A stretch of DNA of 44,127 nucleotides from Chloroflexota bacterium (GTDB lineage: Bacteria; Chloroflexota; Anaerolineae; Anaerolineales; Villigracilaceae), in the NCBI GenBank assembly GCA_024224815.1, contig JAAENC010001176.1:1-44127 (forward strand), read 5' to 3'. Of this stretch, positions 15,861 through 24,627 are shown in pieces. Each line of letters starts with the position of its first letter. The stretch's first letter is position 1. The position numbers were made by a program, and so were the translations under genes. The notes beneath the pieces are model-generated. The model did no database searches, had not been told where the DNA came from, and saw only the letters and a program-made list of their open reading frames with translations.

Positions 15861-16823
15861 ATGCCACAATTTCAACCCAACACCCCTCTCGAAAAAGAAC
15901 TCATCCCCTGGCTCCTTGAAGGCGATGTCTCCATCCAATATCAGGTGAATCGTGACCTTTTAAACGTGACCAACCCCAAACTCCGAGAGCGTATCGCAAC
16001 TGAAGGTTGGGGCGCAAAACTTCTCAGCGCTCGCAAAGCAGAAGGGCATTGGGGGCGCGGCTTCTATCAACCCAAGTGGATATCCAGTCACTACTCCCTG
16101 CTAGATTTGAAATATTTGAATATCTCTCCCGCTATATCGGAGATCAAAGAATCCGTTTTGCAAATTGCACACAACCACAAAAGTGAAGATGGGGGTATTA
16201 ATCCGCACCGAGACCACCGGGGAAATCCTGTTAGCGATATGTGCATCAACGGGATGTTTCTGGACTACGCCTGTTATTTTAAGGTCGATGAAAGTGAGCT
16301 AAAGTCAGTTGTCGATTGCATCATCGGGCACCAAATGCCGGACGGGGGCTTCAACTGTCGTATTAATCGCGGCGGAGCCGTACACTCATCTCTTCACACG
16401 ACGATTTCCGTCCTTGAAGGGATTTTGGAATATACCAAAAAGAACTACACTTACAGATCGGATGAATTAGAAAAGATCGCGGCAGAAGCAAGAAAATTCA
16501 TTTTGCTGCACAGACTCTACAAATCAGATAAAACTGGCGAGATCATCAACAAGAAATTCATCATGCTCTCCTATCCATCACGCTGGTTTTATAATATTCT
16601 GCGCGCGTTGGACTATTTCCAAGCTGCGGGCGTAGGTTACGATCCGCGTATGCAAGATGCGCTAGATGTACTAATGAAAAAGCGCCGCAAAGATGGCACA
16701 TGGCCCGTACAAGCAAAACATGCTGGAAAGGTACATTTTGATATGGAAAAGACCGGCGGTCCCAGCCGTTGGAATACCTTGAGAGCTTTAAGAGTTTTGA
16801 ATCATTTTGAAAACAGGAAATAA
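15861..16823 (+). CDS. Terpene-cyclase/prenyltransferase-like alpha-toroid protein
   Basis: 320 residues with repeated alpha-hairpins of the (alpha/alpha)6 toroid kind. Recurrent glycine-rich turns resemble squalene-cyclase QW and prenyltransferase-beta repeats: EGHWGRGFYQPKW, HKSEDGGINPHR, HQMPDGGFNCR, KRRKDGTWPVQ. The acidic DXDD motif of cyclases is not seen, so enzymatic activity is doubtful; annotation pipelines usually call such proteins hypothetical or prenyltransferase-like. ATG at 15861 has no clear RBS; TATAAT occurs at 15807-15812. It is followed by a reductase gene after 1 nt, so both are likely co-transcribed. Confidence 0.7.
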   Translation: MPQFQPNTPLEKELIPWLLEGDVSIQYQVNRDLLNVTNPKLRERIATEGWGAKLLSARKAEGHWGRGFYQPKWISSHYSLLDLKYLNISPAISEIKESVLQIAHNHKSEDGGINPHRDHRGNPVSDMCINGMFLDYACYFKVDESELKSVVDCIIGHQMPDGGFNCRINRGGAVHSSLHTTISVLEGILEYTKKNYTYRSDELEKIAAEARKFILLHRLYKSDKTGEIINKKFIMLSYPSRWFYNILRALDYFQAAGVGYDPRMQDALDVLMKKRRKDGTWPVQAKHAGKVHFDMEKTGGPSRWNTLRALRVLNHFENRK

Positions 16824-16824
16824 A

Positions 16825-17367
16825 ATGAAAATATCGGCCTACATCGCAACAAGCTTGGATGGTTTTATCGCCAGAGAAAACGGCGACCTTAATTGGCTAC
16901 CCGGCAGCGATGGGAATGAAGCTGGCTCTGGCGAAGACTACGGATATCGTCAGTTTATGGAATCTGTCGATATTCTCGTTATGGGGCGACACACTTATGA
17001 GATGGTGATCAGTTTTGGCGAATGGCCCTATGGTGAAAAACAAGTCATCGTTCTAAGCAGCAAAGGCATTGAAATTCCTGAAAACTTAGCTGAAAAAGTA
17101 GAATCAAGCTCATCTTCACCTACTGATTTGGTAGATAGACTGAGAAAATCCGGCGCGAAACATCTCTATATTGATGGTGGGAAAACAATTCAATCTTTTT
17201 TACAGGATGCTTTGATCGATGAAATAATTATCACAAGAATCCCGATTCTTATCGGGAGTGGAATTCCGCTTTTTGGGGAGTTAGACCGAGACAGAAAAGT
17301 GCAACATATTGAAACTCGCTCATATGATAATGGTTTTGTGCAAAGCAAATATAAGGTTCTTGGTTAA
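16825..17367 (+). CDS. RibD C-terminal/dihydrofolate-reductase-like protein
   Basis: 180 residues, from the ATG at 16825 (AGGAA 7 nt upstream); an earlier TTG lies inside the preceding gene. It begins MKISAYIATSLDGFIARENG and has DILVMGRHTYEMV, KQVIVLSS and LYIDGGKTIQSFLQDALIDE, all standard blocks of the DHFR/RibD_C NADPH-dependent reductase fold (YwjB-type). The true substrate of these orphan family members is not known. The stop overlaps the next start (TAATG), indicating translational coupling. Confidence 0.88.
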   Translation: MKISAYIATSLDGFIARENGDLNWLPGSDGNEAGSGEDYGYRQFMESVDILVMGRHTYEMVISFGEWPYGEKQVIVLSSKGIEIPENLAEKVESSSSSPTDLVDRLRKSGAKHLYIDGGKTIQSFLQDALIDEIIITRIPILIGSGIPLFGELDRDRKVQHIETRSYDNGFVQSKYKVLG

Positions 17368-17879
17368 TGCAAAACACCACAGGATCATTACCAAAAATGA
17401 ACTATTGGTTAAGCTGTATTTTGCTAACAATTCCTCCTTTGGTATTCAATATCATCTTTGCGGACAATCTGCCCAATGCTTTTAGCTCTGATATATTCGA
17501 TAAAGATATTCCAGCATTAATTGCTTTCCCTGAGATTATCTTGAGAGCCTTTGTTTTTATCTTCCCCTTATTTATGCCATTGAAGCTCAAAACAAAGAGA
17601 GAAAAAACAGGGCTTATCTTTTATCTGCTTGGGATTTCACTCTATTTTCTCTCATGGATATTGTTGATCTCCTCACCAGAAAGTCTTTGGAGCACTAGTA
17701 TTTTTGGTTTTCTCGCACCATCCTATACCCCGCTCATCTGGCTATTTGGCATTGCTTTAATTGGCGATTCTCTTTATTTTCCTATCGCCTATAAATGGTG
17801 GTATTACCTTCTCGGTATTCTCGCATTTCTTATTTTTCATATTTCGCATACCTTTTTAGTCTATTCAAGAGGCATTTAA
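17367..17879 (+). CDS. Small polytopic membrane protein, unknown function
   Basis: 170 residues with about five hydrophobic helices (around 13-31, 49-72, 85-104, 113-132 and 141-163) and no recognisable motif. The start overlaps the stop of the reductase gene by one base (TAATG), and the next gene (VF530-type) follows after 3 nt, so it is inside a four-gene run. I do not recognise the family. Confidence 0.7.
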   Translation: MQNTTGSLPKMNYWLSCILLTIPPLVFNIIFADNLPNAFSSDIFDKDIPALIAFPEIILRAFVFIFPLFMPLKLKTKREKTGLIFYLLGISLYFLSWILLISSPESLWSTSIFGFLAPSYTPLIWLFGIALIGDSLYFPIAYKWWYYLLGILAFLIFHISHTFLVYSRGI

Positions 17880-17882
17880 GTC

Positions 17883-18107
17883 ATGAGTCAAACTCAACCC
17901 AACAACCCCCTGCACGGAATCACCCTTAAAAAGATTGTCGAAGAACTCGTTGAGCATTATGGATGGGATGCTCTCGGAGACCAGATCAATATTCGCTCCT
18001 TTACGCATGACCCATCCGTCAAATCCAGTCTAAAATTTCTGCGTAGAACGCCGTGGGCGAGAACAAAAGTAGAGAATCTCTATATTGAAACATTCGATAG
18101 AAGCTAA
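17883..18107 (+). CDS. VF530/DUF2132 family small DNA-binding-like protein
   Basis: 74 residues matching the VF530 (DUF2132) family over its full length: [33 protein letters not shown], then [20 protein letters not shown]. The family is a small helical fold with a proposed DNA-binding role and is usually a stand-alone gene. ATG at 17883 follows the previous stop by 3 nt. A hairpin terminator lies at 18259-18296. Confidence 0.9.
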   Translation: MSQTQPNNPLHGITLKKIVEELVEHYGWDALGDQINIRSFTHDPSVKSSLKFLRRTPWARTKVENLYIETFDRS

Positions 18108-18152
18108 AAAAAAAACGATAGTATTGTCATTACAAGGCATTTTTTTCGCCGA

Positions 18153-18248
18153 AGCAATCTCGCTTTTTAGAACGTAAGGCTGCCGCGTCGCAACGTACCT
18201 GCTTCTCGCAGAGTCATCCTGTCCACTTTAATTTAGCCACAACCAAAA
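18153..18248. repeat. Dispersed intergenic repeat, copy A2
   Basis: Homologous over its length to 6663-6755 (see copy A1). The left flank, cattacaaggc.., also resembles the CGACGC-type palindrome at 20096-20190. No ORF is present. Confidence 0.65.
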
Positions 18249-18258
18249 TTCAAAATAA

Positions 18259-18296
18259 AAAAGACTCTAAGGCATAACCTTAGAGTCTTTTTCGTT
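18259..18296. terminator. Bidirectional hairpin terminator before ferritin
   Basis: A 12-bp stem (aagactctaagg / ccttagagtctt) with a 5-nt loop, T-tract on the plus strand and A-tract in front, lying between the converging VF530 and ferritin genes. Confidence 0.85.
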
Positions 18297-18319
18297 TTTT
18301 ATTTACGTGAGAAAAGCGA

Positions 18320-18817
18320 TTATGCGCCTCCCTCTTCATCTCTCTCAAGATAACTCTCGATCATAAAGAGATTTTTCTCACCCACACGCTGAACAACATC
18401 GAGCAAAGTTTCCATGCTCGCAACTTCTTCAACCTGCTCGGTGACAAACCACTGCAAGAAAGCCTGCGAAGCATAATCGCGTTCTTCCATTGCAACATCC
18501 ATCATCGCATAGATCTGCGCAGTAACTTCGTTTTCCCAATCTAAAGACATTTGAAAACTTGCGGCAGTATCAGGTATCTCATATACAGGTGCTTCAACAG
18601 CAGGGATTTTCACCTCTGAGCCGATCTCAAGTAAATAATGCAAAAACTTCATTGCATGCTCTTGTTCTTCTACTGCCTGGGCATAGAAAAACTCAGCAAA
18701 TTTTGGCAAAGAACGGGCATCAAAATAAGCAGCAATTTGAGTATATTGCATCGCGGCACCCATCTCGTTCCCGAATTGGGCATTCATCATCTTGGCTAAT
18801 TTTTCACTAATTCTCAT
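18320..18817 (-). CDS. Ferritin (FtnA-type non-heme iron storage)
   Basis: 165 residues, normal length. The four-helix bundle has ferroxidase ligands in view: E18 (FGNEMGAAMQYTQ), E51 and H54 (VEEQEHAMKFL), E95-region in DWENEVTAQIYAMM and E130-region in WFVTEQVEEVASM. It should oxidise Fe(II) and store iron as a 24-mer in the cytoplasm. No bacterioferritin heme-ligand Met is obvious. ATG at 18817 with AAAAGGAAAATAAA upstream. It appears monocistronic. No Fur-like box is evident. Confidence 0.93.
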   Translation of the reverse strand: MRISEKLAKMMNAQFGNEMGAAMQYTQIAAYFDARSLPKFAEFFYAQAVEEQEHAMKFLHYLLEIGSEVKIPAVEAPVYEIPDTAASFQMSLDWENEVTAQIYAMMDVAMEERDYASQAFLQWFVTEQVEEVASMETLLDVVQRVGEKNLFMIESYLERDEEGGA

Positions 18818-18884
18818 TTTATTTTCCTTTTTTATTGGACTAAATAATCATCTGGGGTAATTTTAGCATTATCCCGTTAAAATT

Positions 18885-20036
18885 TCATTGGAGCGTCTCA
18901 AGAATCTCCTGCGCAGCCGCTCGTGGGTCAACTTGCTCGGTGAGCACAGAAATTGTTGCGGCATTGAAAATCTCGGCTAAAGCCTCTGTGCGCTCATTAG
19001 ATGGAATGGGTTTTGCAATAAGGCTTAATTCTTGAAAAGCAATATCCGTCAACGCGGTTGGGCGCGGGGCTAAATAACCAGTTTCAGCCGTCCACTCAGC
19101 GAGAAAATCGCTTTGGGAGAGGTATTCTGCCAATTCAACGGCAGCAGGCTGGAGGTCAGGGTCGCTTCCGGCCAGCGTCCATAGCCAGGCAGATGCAAGG
19201 GAGCAGCTATCCCCTTTTGGGGTGGGAATAGGACTAAGGATCGCATCCGCTGGTGTTTCATCTAAAAATTCTTTTGCCCAATGAATTTCAAAGGTATTTT
19301 CATGGGCGACTTGAGAGAAAATATCGCTCTGATAAAAAGAAAGCAAATCGGTTAGCGATTCTTCTTCGAGTTCGGCTTCGTTATAGAGGCAAAAACTGAG
19401 TAGTGCAACATCTTCTGGCAGCAGTATCTGTGCCTCTTGCTCCTCTAGATTTTCAAGGGAGAAAAAGGGGAAATCTTCGCTGGGCAGATAGCGCAAGCCA
19501 AGCAAATTTGTAGAAAAAGGCAGCCCATAAGTTGAATTTTGAATATTAGAAAGAGGGCGGGCGTAGGGGAACCAATCGGGGTCATCGAGGAGCATTGTCA
19601 GCCCATCGAGCGGGTGTAAAACACCTACGTTTACCGCGCTTTCAAGATCGGGACGCGATAAAGCAACGAGATCGGGCATCGCAGATGGCGCAGCTTGATG
19701 TGTGGCGATAAGTGCATTTAATAAACTGGCTTCACCTTCTATCGCTTTGATACGAATTTCGAGAATCAGATCTGGACGGCGTTTTTGAAATTCTGCCAGC
19801 CTTGCTTTAAGGAGGGCACTGGCTTCAGTTTCTGTATCCGGGTCAAATTGTGGAGGCAGCCAAATGCGCAGGGTTTTTGGCGCATCATCTTCTTCAATAA
19901 TTGGTGCTTCGCTCTCTGGTGTTGCTGTGATCTCTACCCCACCACTTTCGCTTTCTGGCGTTGTGGGGGTTACAGGTATTTCAGTGGTATAGGGAAAGCT
20001 GGTGCAAGCAGAAAGAGAGAAGATAATAAGGAGCAT
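18885..20036 (-). CDS. Extracellular solute-binding lipoprotein (family 1-like)
   Basis: 383 residues from the ATG at 20036 (AAAGGGATA before it). The start MLLIIFSLSAC gives a very short signal with an LSAC lipobox and no basic n-region. An acidic Pro/Thr linker (about 15-50) leads to the periplasmic-binding part starting KTLRIWLPPQFDPDTE. Blocks such as AEFQKRRPDLILEIRIKA, MPDLVALSRPDLE and SAWLWTLAGSDPDLQPAAVELAEYLSQ are typical of sugar-type solute-binding proteins. There are no adjoining permease genes. The open frame extends to 20225, but upstream it runs into the palindromic repeat at 20096-20190, so the longer form is probably an artefact. Confidence 0.8.
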   Translation of the reverse strand: MLLIIFSLSACTSFPYTTEIPVTPTTPESESGGVEITATPESEAPIIEEDDAPKTLRIWLPPQFDPDTETEASALLKARLAEFQKRRPDLILEIRIKAIEGEASLLNALIATHQAAPSAMPDLVALSRPDLESAVNVGVLHPLDGLTMLLDDPDWFPYARPLSNIQNSTYGLPFSTNLLGLRYLPSEDFPFFSLENLEEQEAQILLPEDVALLSFCLYNEAELEEESLTDLLSFYQSDIFSQVAHENTFEIHWAKEFLDETPADAILSPIPTPKGDSCSLASAWLWTLAGSDPDLQPAAVELAEYLSQSDFLAEWTAETGYLAPRPTALTDIAFQELSLIAKPIPSNERTEALAEIFNAATISVLTEQVDPRAAAQEILETLQ

Positions 20037-20095
20037 TATCCCTTTTAATTCTATGCCGTAGTGCGTACCAAGGAAGTAAATAAAACCTAGAGAAT

Positions 20096-20190
20096 CATGT
20101 CTCTGCGAGGAGGGCTTCAGCCCGACGCGGCAGTCTCCCTTGCAAGGTAGGAGATTGCTTCTCCCCGAAAAGCGTCGGGGCTCGCAAAGA
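20096..20190. repeat. Palindromic dispersed repeat (CGACGC type)
   Basis: Contains CCCGACGC and, 50 nt on, GCGTCGGG, plus outer arms CTGCGAG and CTCGCA. The middle holds a direct echo gcagtctccc / ggagattgctt. It is the widely seen gcgaggag..cgacgcggcaatctc..gagattgctt..ctcgcaa kind of bacterial intergenic repeat. It lies in the 5' leader of the solute-binding lipoprotein. Confidence 0.65.
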
Positions 20191-20243
20191 CATACCTTTG
20201 AATGTTTTCTAAGTGATTTACTCATTAGGCGTTCTCTTTTTCA

Positions 20244-21236
20244 TTAGAGTTTTATCTTTTTCTCAAGCAGTGCAATTAATAATTTGACCGTATTTTTGAC
20301 ATCATCATAATCGACCATTTCAGAAGGGGAATGAACATAGCGGCAAGGAATAGAAATACCGCCCACCATTGCCCCTGCACCTGCAACTTGAATAGCACGC
20401 GCATCGGTGCTGCCTAAAGATGAAACTTCGCGCTGATAAGGGATTTTTGCTTTTTCTGCGCCTTTTATCATCCAGTTAACAATGCGCGGATCGGCGATCA
20501 TTAGCGGGTCTTTGATTTTTATGGAAACCCCTTTGCCCAAAGAGACTTCTTTCTTTGCGCTGTCGGGCGTATCGCCTACGGGGCAAATATCAATGGCAAT
20601 GCCAATCTCGGGCGCAATCCCAAAAGCAGAGGTAAGCGCACCGCGCACCTGAACTTCTTCCTGCGTGGTGAAAACGAAATAAACTTCATGTTCTGTTTTC
20701 TTCAACTTTCGCATTGTTTCGATGAGTATGACAACACTAATGCGATTATCCATCGATTTGGCGATTAAACGCTTCCCAAGGTCATGGAAAGGGCGTTCCA
20801 ATGCAGCCACATCACCGATTTTCACAGGAGAATCTTTAGGGCTGCTTGCCCCTGTATCAATAAACATTTTATTCAAAGGGGCGAGCTTAGTCTGTGTCGC
20901 TGGTTTTAGGTATTCTGCACCAACCACGCCATAAGTGCCATTCAAAAAACGGACGCGCGCGCCAACCAAAGTATGCGGCAAAAATGTACCCAAAGGGCTA
21001 AAACGCGCAAAGCCATTTTCATCTACATGATTGACGATCAGGCCAATTTCATCCATGTGGGCGGCGAGCATAATTTTCTTGCCGCCGGAACCTTTGCGGG
21101 CAATTAAGTTGCCTAAAGCGTCCACATGAATTTCATCAGCGAAATCTTTAATTTCTTCTGTAATGATTTCGCGGATTACGCTTTCGTAGCCGGAGGGGCT
21201 AATGGTTTCTGTTAGTTTTTTGATTAAATCTTTCAT
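20244..21236 (-). CDS. M42-family metallo-aminopeptidase 1
   Basis: 330 residues from the ATG at 21236 (CAGGAAAAAGTT before it). The M42 (glutamyl aminopeptidase/endoglucanase M-like) metal and catalytic blocks are present: MLAAHMDEIGLIV, AKSMDNRISVVIL, FVFTTQEEVQVRGALTS, IAIDICPVGDTPD and the C-terminal YVHSPSEMVD. It should form cytoplasmic dodecamers that remove N-terminal residues from peptides. It is the first of three paralogues within 4.3 kb; it follows the DUF4268 gene with a 128-nt gap. The 29 extra residues up to 21323 lack an RBS. Confidence 0.9.
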   Translation of the reverse strand: MKDLIKKLTETISPSGYESVIREIITEEIKDFADEIHVDALGNLIARKGSGGKKIMLAAHMDEIGLIVNHVDENGFARFSPLGTFLPHTLVGARVRFLNGTYGVVGAEYLKPATQTKLAPLNKMFIDTGASSPKDSPVKIGDVAALERPFHDLGKRLIAKSMDNRISVVILIETMRKLKKTEHEVYFVFTTQEEVQVRGALTSAFGIAPEIGIAIDICPVGDTPDSAKKEVSLGKGVSIKIKDPLMIADPRIVNWMIKGAEKAKIPYQREVSSLGSTDARAIQVAGAGAMVGGISIPCRYVHSPSEMVDYDDVKNTVKLLIALLEKKIKL

Positions 21237-21364
21237 AACTTTTTCCTGTAAACGATCTTGATATAGTTTTTTAACGCGAATGTCGCGAACTAGCGAATGG
21301 CTCGAATTTTTTATACGGCTCATCTCCCTTTGGGAGAAACTAAAGTGATGGGAAATAAAATTTC

Positions 21365-22297
21365 TTAGTCTATTTTTCTCAAAAATGACAGAAAAACCTT
21401 CTGGAAATTTTCAGAAGTTGTAAGTAGCCACGAAAAATACTCTTCCCATTTCTCAGTTTTTGATATATCAGCAGATATTGTAGTTTTAATTCTGCTGGCT
21501 TTTTTACCTTCTAAATACATCCACTCAAGTTTGCAATCTAACATACTTTCGATATCAGTCTGATAACTTTCAAGCTTTGTATATAGTTCCTTATTATCAG
21601 GTATATAAAACTCGCATCTAATTTTGCTATTTCTTGTGTCCGTAACTAACGATAGTTGAGCTCTTGCATCACCAACACTAATATCATACCAATGCTGTGG
21701 AAATGGCTTACGAAAACGAAGTTTCGAATTATTTTCCTTTCCATATTTTCTAAACTCTGTCCAAAAATCAAGCTGCATAATCTTAATTTCTGTTAACTCA
21801 TTTTTAGAATGGCTTTGCTTGACCGCCTTTGCCCAATCATTTGGTTGTGAAACTACCTGAAATTTAGGAGCATAAGGAGAATCTCCAATTTGCCAAACTT
21901 CCATCTTCACAGCAAAGAAATTAGCGTGTTCATCTGTATGTTCATTTAACCAATCAATAGCTTGTTTGTGTTCATCTCGAATATCTTTAACTATCCAAAT
22001 AATAATGCTAGCATCAAACCCTGAAGCATAGGTGATAATTTTCCCTAGATGATCATGGTCAGTAGATTCAAGTTGATTTTCAATGATGATTTTTCGTCCA
22101 GTATTTTCTTCTTCAGCCAAAATATCAACATTAAACTTTCCAACACTCGCTTCTGTACGAACAAGTGATATTTCAATGCCAATTTCATCACTTAGCAAAC
22201 TCAAATTTTCGTTTTTTGCCAACCATTTTGTAAATTCAAGAGCTTCGTGTTTCCAAACTTCGCGAAGTGGAACTTGCTTTAAATTAGCTAATTTCAT
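21365..22297 (-). CDS. DUF4268 protein with a PD-(D/E)XK-like nuclease core
   Basis: 310 residues. The N-terminal half has VGKFNVDILAEEENTGRKII followed by IENQLESTDHDHLGKIITYA, i.e. a D...(N)-x-E-x-Q pattern of the restriction-endonuclease fold (D58, E73, Q75 about). The C-terminal half matches DUF4268 (LDFWTEFRKYG, KPFPQHWYDISVG). Family members are often called type I restriction-like or DNA-nicking proteins, and biochemical roles are poorly known. The gene is AT-rich and lies among M42 peptidases: it starts 13 nt after M42-2 ends, with a strong RBS (GTGAGGAGATTAA). It looks like an inserted accessory gene. Confidence 0.8.
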   Translation of the reverse strand: MKLANLKQVPLREVWKHEALEFTKWLAKNENLSLLSDEIGIEISLVRTEASVGKFNVDILAEEENTGRKIIIENQLESTDHDHLGKIITYASGFDASIIIWIVKDIRDEHKQAIDWLNEHTDEHANFFAVKMEVWQIGDSPYAPKFQVVSQPNDWAKAVKQSHSKNELTEIKIMQLDFWTEFRKYGKENNSKLRFRKPFPQHWYDISVGDARAQLSLVTDTRNSKIRCEFYIPDNKELYTKLESYQTDIESMLDCKLEWMYLEGKKASRIKTTISADISKTEKWEEYFSWLLTTSENFQKVFLSFLRKID

Positions 22298-22310
22298 TTA
22301 ATCTCCTCAC

Positions 22311-23366
22311 CTAACGAGCTTTTTCCAACAATTTCGGCGAAAGATCACTCAATGCCGCGTGTAATAAATTCAAGGTATTTTCCCAATCTTTGATGCGGCA
22401 AAGCCCCATTGCAGTGTGGGCATAACGCCCGGGCACAGAAACTGACCCAGTCGGGATACCCGCTCTTGAAATATGAATACTTCCTGCGTCTGTGCCGCCA
22501 CCACCGGGCTGCCGATATTGATAGGGAATTTTCTTTGCATCGCCCGTTTCGCTCAGCCACCGAATAATGCGTGGATCAGAAAGCGTGCGTCCATCAACGG
22601 TATAAATTGCGGGGCCAGCACCCAATTTTGTATTGTAACGAATATTTTCGCTGCCGTCGTGCATCGGAAAGTCCATGGCAGGTGTCGAGTCGATGGCGAG
22701 TGCCAAGTCCGGGTTAAGCGCGTGCGCCGCTACTTTTGCGCCACGCAAGCCCAATTCCTCCTGCACGGTGAAGGCGGCAAGCAAATCTATATTCGCGGGC
22801 GCATTCTTTAATAATTCGATCAGGATAGCGACACCAAGCCGATCATCCAATGCTTTCGCACGGATAGAATCGCCCATCCGTAAAAATGTCGTTGCAAAAG
22901 TCGCCCGATCACCAACCTTGACATTAGGCTTGCCCAGCCCCACATCAATTCTCAGCGACCCGATCGGAATCGTGCTATTATATTGCCCCGCGCTAACAAG
23001 GTGGATGGGCGCAGCCCCGATCACGCCGGGCACTTTCTCACGTCCCACCCAAATAGGTTTTCCAGCCAACTGACGCGGATCAATGCCACCGAGCGGTGCG
23101 AACTCAAAGAGTCCATCGCTTTCTTTATTGACGAGCATAAAACCAATTTCGTCCATGTGCGCGGCAAGCATCACTTTTAAGCGTTTTTTACCCTTGCCAC
23201 GCTTTGTGACAAGAAGATTGCCCATCGCATCAGTTTTTATCTCATCAGCAATGTCTTCAATTTCTGCACGCACAATTTTACGGATCGCGCCTTCATCGCC
23301 AGAAACAGCGATGGCGTTGGTTAGTTTTTCGAGTAGCTTTATTTGCGGGTTTCTAATTTTTAGCAT
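22311..23366 (-). CDS. M42-family metallo-aminopeptidase 2
   Basis: 351 residues with the full M42 signature: VMLAAHMDEIGFMLV, IRAKALDDRLGVAIL, AAFTVQEELGLRGAKV, LAIDSTPAMDFP, GGGGTDAGSIHISRAGIPTGSVSVPGRYAHTAMG. It should be a cytoplasmic dinuclear-metal aminopeptidase. The RBS is poor (ATAAAAATTT). DUF4268 follows after 13 nt, and the preceding M42-3 gene is separated by 117 nt that contain two hairpins. Confidence 0.9.
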   Translation of the reverse strand: MLKIRNPQIKLLEKLTNAIAVSGDEGAIRKIVRAEIEDIADEIKTDAMGNLLVTKRGKGKKRLKVMLAAHMDEIGFMLVNKESDGLFEFAPLGGIDPRQLAGKPIWVGREKVPGVIGAAPIHLVSAGQYNSTIPIGSLRIDVGLGKPNVKVGDRATFATTFLRMGDSIRAKALDDRLGVAILIELLKNAPANIDLLAAFTVQEELGLRGAKVAAHALNPDLALAIDSTPAMDFPMHDGSENIRYNTKLGAGPAIYTVDGRTLSDPRIIRWLSETGDAKKIPYQYRQPGGGGTDAGSIHISRAGIPTGSVSVPGRYAHTAMGLCRIKDWENTLNLLHAALSDLSPKLLEKAR

Positions 23367-23387
23367 AAATTTTTATCAATGGTAGAA

Positions 23388-23480
23388 CTGCATTGCATCC
23401 GCCTTTGGATGCGTTGCAGTTCGGTTAGGCAACACAAGACCCGATGTGCAACGCATCTTCTCAGATGCAATGCACATCTA
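23388..23480. repeat. Two tandem related hairpins between M42 genes
   Basis: First hairpin: tgcattgcatcc / ggatgcgttgca around a short loop. Second hairpin: atgtgcaacgcatc / gatgcaatgcacat around ttctca. All four arms carry variants of the same GCAACGCATC core, so the arms could also pair across hairpins. It could act as a terminator or mRNA-stabilising element, or simply be a mobile palindrome. Confidence 0.6.
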
Positions 23481-23483
23481 ACA

Positions 23484-24539
23484 TTAGTCATCCCAAACAA
23501 TTTTCTCTAAAAAATCTGCATCTAGCATGGCAATAAATTCTGTTAACAAACGCGCTGTTCGTTGAATATCTTTTGTGGCGATTACTTCAACAGGCGTATG
23601 CATATAGCGGATGGGGATAGAGATCACAATTGTCGGGATTCCTTCTGCCGAAGTTTGCAGATCATCACCATCAGTACCTGATCTGCCAGGCAATATCTCG
23701 ATACTAAAGGGTATTTCCAACTTTTCAGCCAGTTCTTTAAATTGCTCATGCAAAAAGGGATGATTTACAGCGCCCAATCCTATTGTTGGCCCACTACCTA
23801 GATCAAAAGTTTCCCAATTACTTGCGCCAGGGCCTTTTGCAAAAGTCACATCTACAGCAATTGCCAAGTCAGGGCGAATCTGGAAGGCAGATGTACTTGC
23901 GCCCATATGACCGATCTCTTCCTGCACAGTTGCGGCTGCCCAGACATCCCAAATATGCTCGCGGGATTGTAATTCTTCAAGGCAGAGCGTTAGCGCAGCA
24001 AGCGATGCGCGATTATCAAGAGAATGTCCGGCTAAAAGTCCGCCGCTCATTTCAGTTGGCTCGGTGGCAAAAGAAACTGTGTCGCCGATTTTTATTTTTC
24101 GGGCAACTTCTCGTGCAGAAAAACCGACATCTATCAGAAGATGCTTTAGCGCAACCGCTTTTTTGGCTTCGCCTTCTGGCAAAAGATGTGCTGGCGGCTG
24201 AACAATAATTCCCGGCAGATCACCACGCTCGCTGTGAAGAGTCACTGCCTGACCGGGCAAAACCCGAATATCGATCCCGCCGAGATTGGCAACATGTAAA
24301 AACTCTCCGGAAATTTTGCTCACGATCAAACCGATCGCGTCCATATGTGTGGCAATGATCATTGAAGGGCGTGACTCTTTACCGCTGCCACGCTTTAATC
24401 CATGCAATGAACCAAGCGAGCTTTCGCTAAGCCCATCTGTTAAAGATGTCCATTTTTCTTTAATAAGCTCTGTAACTGGTGTCTCAAAACCAGAAAGCCC
24501 AGAAGAGGAGAGAAGAGATTTTAGAAATTCAGTTTTCAT
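23484..24539 (-). CDS. M42-family metallo-aminopeptidase 3
   Basis: 351 residues. Conserved blocks are IIATHMDAIGLIV, AGHSLDNRASLAAL, AAATVQEEIGHMGAS, IAVDVTFAKGP, GRSGTDGDDLQTSAEGIPT and RYMHTPVEVI, so all metal ligands and the catalytic Glu pair are kept. It differs most from the other two in its N-terminus (MKTEFLKSLLSSSGLSGFETPV). First of the peptidase run; ATG at 24539 has a weak RBS. The role is probably peptide turnover; functional split between the paralogues is not visible. Confidence 0.9.
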   Translation of the reverse strand: MKTEFLKSLLSSSGLSGFETPVTELIKEKWTSLTDGLSESSLGSLHGLKRGSGKESRPSMIIATHMDAIGLIVSKISGEFLHVANLGGIDIRVLPGQAVTLHSERGDLPGIIVQPPAHLLPEGEAKKAVALKHLLIDVGFSAREVARKIKIGDTVSFATEPTEMSGGLLAGHSLDNRASLAALTLCLEELQSREHIWDVWAAATVQEEIGHMGASTSAFQIRPDLAIAVDVTFAKGPGASNWETFDLGSGPTIGLGAVNHPFLHEQFKELAEKLEIPFSIEILPGRSGTDGDDLQTSAEGIPTIVISIPIRYMHTPVEVIATKDIQRTARLLTEFIAMLDADFLEKIVWDD

Positions 24540-24627
24540 AAGTAATCTTATTTAGGGGAAAAGTTTCCCCCCTCTTCTTAGAAAAATAAAAAGGGGAGTT
24601 TTATCAATTGAAATTTAAAATTTTTGG

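Noticed and set aside
20037-20225. 63-residue N-terminal extension of the solute-binding lipoprotein
   Set aside because: It is translated from the palindromic repeat and precedes a lipobox that must be near the N-terminus.
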